NCBI GenBank assembly: GCA_030037185.1
Contig: JASHRR010000647.1
Location: 1-8,388 of the forward strand
Direction: 5' to 3'
From: Xanthobacteraceae bacterium
Lineage (GTDB): Bacteria > Pseudomonadota > Alphaproteobacteria > Rhizobiales > Xanthobacteraceae
DNA length: 8,388 bases
Shown here: positions 6,377 to 8,388 of the stretch, piece after piece
Numbering within the stretch: the stretch's first letter is position 1
Layout of the letters: each line of letters begins with the position of its first letter
Position numbers and translations under genes: made by a program
Notes under the pieces: generated by a model
Database searches by the model: none
What the model was told of the DNA's origin: nothing
Seen by the model: only the letters and a program-made list of their open reading frames with translations

Positions 6377-6696
6377 TACCGGCTCTTTGTCTGTAATTTC
6401 CCCTTCCTCGTACGCTTTCACGATGTGGGCGGCAGGTGATAGTGGGTGCGGTTGCCTGTTTTGCTATTGATTTGATGGAAGCGAACTCGTTCGCTGGTGG
6501 CCGGGAAAAGCGAGATTGGACAGGATGCAGGGAAAGGCGCAAATAGCCCTTCCACTATGCACGCGGGGTTATGGTAAGTTCCTACGAACTGTACTCAACG
6601 CGATCGTTGCCCCGGCGTTCCGATACTCGGCGCAAAATCTCGCGATCTCAAAGAATTCTTGTCTCCCGGCACCGTGATAGTCGGGCGTGTGCTCCG
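6377..6696. other. Stretch without a gene between intron remnant and dinB
   Basis: About 320 bp. I see no domain V hairpin or intron 3' end, so the retroelement was probably truncated before this point. On the minus strand, just beyond the dinB stop, one frame reads EHTPDYHGAG then EFFEIARFCAEYRNAGATIA before a stop at 6569-6571. It has protein character but no start codon outside dinB and no family that I recognise. I see no convincing intrinsic terminator for dinB. Confidence 0.35.
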
Positions 6697-7845
6697 CTAC
6701 AGCGTGAAAGTCATTTGCGTATCCACCTCTGCCGCTTCGGCGCACAGCGAAGAGACCGACACGCCGAGCAGACGGACTCCTTTCCGCATCGGAAACTGAG
6801 CCGCCAACAACTCGTCGCTGATTGATGCCAGCGTCGAGCGGTCCGAGATCGGCAGTAAGCGAGATCGACTTCGAGTTATGACCTGAAAGTCCGCGAACTT
6901 CACTTTGAGCGTCACCGTGCGTCCGCGCGCGCCGGTGCTGTCGCAATAGTGCCAGACCTTCTCGACCAGCGGGCCGAGTTCAGCTCTCATGTCATCGAGG
7001 CTTGTGAGGTCCCGCGAGAACGTGTTCTCTGCGCCAACCGATTTGCGCGTCCGATTCGAGAGAACAGGCCTGTGATCGATGCCTCGGCAGATGCAGTAGA
7101 AATGCCATCCCGCCTTGCCGAAATGCTTTGACAAGAAAGTTTCGTCCTTTGCCCGCAGGTCGAGCGCGGTGAAGATCCCGAGCGCCTTCATCTTCGCTGC
7201 CGTCGCCGGCCCGACGCCATGAAACCGCTCCACCGCAAGCGCCTCCACGAAGCTCGGCCCCATTGCGGGCGTGATGACAAAGAGACCATCCGGCTTGCGG
7301 TGGTCGGAGGCGAGCTTGGCGAGGAATTTGTTGTACGAGACGCCCGCTGAGGCTGTCAGCTGGGTCTCGGCGCGAATCTTAGCTTTGATCCGTTTGGCAA
7401 TCTCAGTCGCGGACGCGATGCCTTGAAGATTCTCGGTTACATCGAGATAAGCCTCGTCGAGTGACAACGGCTCGACAATCGAAGTGTGCTCCTGAAAGAT
7501 CGCGCGGATTTGTAGCGATATCTCTTTGTAAACGTCAAACCGCGGCTTCACAAAGATCAGGTCGGGACATTTTCGGCGTGCCGTCACCGATGGCATAGCG
7601 GACCGAACACCGAACTTGCGCGCCTCATAGCTGGCGGCTGCTACGACACCCCGTGCCTCGGACCCGCCAACGGCGACAGGTTGCCCCCTAAGGACGGGAT
7701 TGTCGCGCTGCTCGACAGACGCGTAGAACGCGTCCATATCAACGTGAATAATCTTGCGTGGGCGTTCCTGTTCGAACACCAGATTGCTGCTCCAGTCAGC
7801 TGACGCCAAGTCCTTTTCATCAGGAATCAGATCAGGTTCGGCCAT
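6697..7845 (-). CDS. dinB: DNA polymerase IV (Y-family translesion polymerase)
   Basis: A complete 382-residue Y-family polymerase that copies past DNA lesions at the replication fork. Metal-binding D36 lies in KIIHVDMDAFYASVEQRD and the D130-E131 pair in SLDEAYLD; Y41 occupies the steric-gate position of E. coli DinB F13. Further family segments are GVVAAASYEARKFGVRSAMP, SAGVSYNKFLAKLASD, the helix-hairpin-helix FHGVGPATAAKM, and the little-finger segments RKSVGAENTF and VTLKVKFADF. The C-terminal QMTFTL fits a beta-clamp-binding peptide (QxxΦ type). No domain is missing. A roughly 30-residue N-terminal extension precedes the catalytic strand. I chose ATG 7843-7845; an in-frame GTG at 7903-7905 would add 20 residues but lies upstream of the probable -10 box, and its extra residues do not resemble the family. 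GGAG lies ten bases before the chosen start. The gene is monocistronic here and probably under LexA control. Confidence 0.95.
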   Translation of the reverse strand: MAEPDLIPDEKDLASADWSSNLVFEQERPRKIIHVDMDAFYASVEQRDNPVLRGQPVAVGGSEARGVVAAASYEARKFGVRSAMPSVTARRKCPDLIFVKPRFDVYKEISLQIRAIFQEHTSIVEPLSLDEAYLDVTENLQGIASATEIAKRIKAKIRAETQLTASAGVSYNKFLAKLASDHRKPDGLFVITPAMGPSFVEALAVERFHGVGPATAAKMKALGIFTALDLRAKDETFLSKHFGKAGWHFYCICRGIDHRPVLSNRTRKSVGAENTFSRDLTSLDDMRAELGPLVEKVWHYCDSTGARGRTVTLKVKFADFQVITRSRSRLLPISDRSTLASISDELLAAQFPMRKGVRLLGVSVSSLCAEAAEVDTQMTFTL

Positions 7846-7871
7846 CACACGCAGGCTCCGAAGTCCGCCTC

Positions 7872-7917
7872 GTTCTTGTCCTGTTTGGCAGATATTCGCA
7901 CGCACGCAAGCTTACAA
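7872..7917 (-). promoter_or_regulatory. dinB promoter with LexA-like SOS box
   Basis: On the minus strand, TTGTAA (7912-7917) and TATCTG (7889-7894) are separated by 17 bp and make a moderate -35/-10 pair. Directly downstream, the plus-strand sequence GTTC-TTGTCCT-GTTT (7872-7886) matches the alphaproteobacterial LexA box GTTC-N7-GTTC at seven of eight positions. The box would cover the transcription start region, 26 bp before the ATG, a normal place for repression. DinB genes are commonly SOS-regulated. The single mismatch suggests weaker LexA binding. Confidence 0.6.
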
Positions 7918-8388
7918 TTGCTTGTGCAGCCGACGAAGGTGTGACCCCGGCTGCCGGGTCGCGGAAATCTGCGAAATGACGGGACCCAGTGAGCCGTTCA
8001 CGGGTTTGTGAGCGGTTGTGGGAAGCGGTTCGGATTTCATCACGGACGCCTAACCATCAACCTGAGGAGACAAGCAACCGCTAGTGAAGACAATACTGAC
8101 TCGAGTACTCCCGTTTCCAGAACGCTCACGAGCGACGGAATCCATCAGCTTGCTGACTGCCTGTTCGGCAGAGCGGTTAGCGTTCTCTCAGCCATAAGCG
8201 GGGAAGTTCGGCGCGATATGGTGCTCGCCAGCGCCATCCTGCGCAGAACCGCCAGCGATAATCTGGCAGAGCAAAGGGCGCGTGTTTTTTCGTCCGGCAC
8301 GATGTGGAGCAGCAGTATCTCGTCACGGTCCCTGGGAAGCCGTCGAGACAGTGTACACCTCAATGACGAGCAGTAGCCGGCAGAGATC
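7918..8388. other. Right-end stretch without a recognised gene
   Basis: About 470 bp upstream of dinB. A plus-strand frame from GTG 8008 to TAG 8374-8376 (122 codons) includes EVRRDMVLASAILRRTASDN and LAEQRARVF, which look helical and protein-like, but its start is poor and its ends are serine- and arginine-rich. It could be a remnant of a helical domain; I do not recognise a family. A 10-bp stem with two G-U pairs (7992-8001 with 8008-8017, loop GGGTTT) overlaps that start, and CCCGG-CTG-CCGGG (7946-7958) is a second short stem. No tRNA fold was seen. Confidence 0.35.

Noticed and set aside
7846..7905. GTG start adding 20 residues to DinB
   Set aside because: It lies upstream of the probable -10 and the LexA-like box, and the added residues do not resemble the family.
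7941..8017. Possible tRNA or intrinsic terminator from adjacent stems
   Set aside because: The two stems do not build a cloverleaf, no acceptor or T-loop consensus is present, and no T-run follows either stem.

Overview
This 8.4-kb window most likely comes from an alphaproteobacterium of the Hyphomicrobiales (Rhizobiales), probably Bradyrhizobium-like. I infer this from GC-rich coding, the wording of the DNA polymerase IV and DNA ligase sequences, and a near-match to the alphaproteobacterial SOS box (GTTC-N7-GTTC). The placement rests on recalled family resemblance, not a search. Intact genes are few and are separated by decayed genes and long non-coding stretches. That pattern suggests an accessory region or genomic island that has taken in mobile DNA and is losing genes.

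Layout, left to right. (1) The 3' end of an FkbM-family methyltransferase runs off the left edge. (2) A small phage- or island-type gene follows, broken by two frameshifts, then about 500 bp of unexplained DNA with a perfect 12-bp inverted repeat. (3) A complete GDP-mannose 4,6-dehydratase (gmd) lies on the minus strand. (4) Next is the first 60 or so codons of an ATP-dependent DNA ligase, broken by one extra A at the adenylation motif. (5) A complete exported repeat protein of 613 residues carries thirteen 42-residue units that look like beta-propeller blades. (6) A hairpin-rich stretch leads into a heavily frameshifted group II intron reverse transcriptase. (7) A complete dinB (DNA polymerase IV) on the minus strand has a recognisable promoter and a LexA-like box. 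(8) The last 470 bp hold no gene I can recognise.

Functional links. The methyltransferase and Gmd would both fit synthesis or decoration of a deoxysugar-containing surface glycan, but they are convergent and 1.1 kb apart, so no operon joins them. dinB is probably SOS-inducible. The repeat protein stands alone, with its own ribosome binding site and a hairpin right after its stop codon. It is the most interesting object here: no catalytic domain, near-identical blades, and ends staggered so that the N-terminus supplies the strand missing from the last blade.

I saw no tRNA, rRNA, CRISPR array or intact transposase. Several breaks in the decayed genes are single-base changes in short homopolymers, so read-level checking would separate true decay from assembly error.
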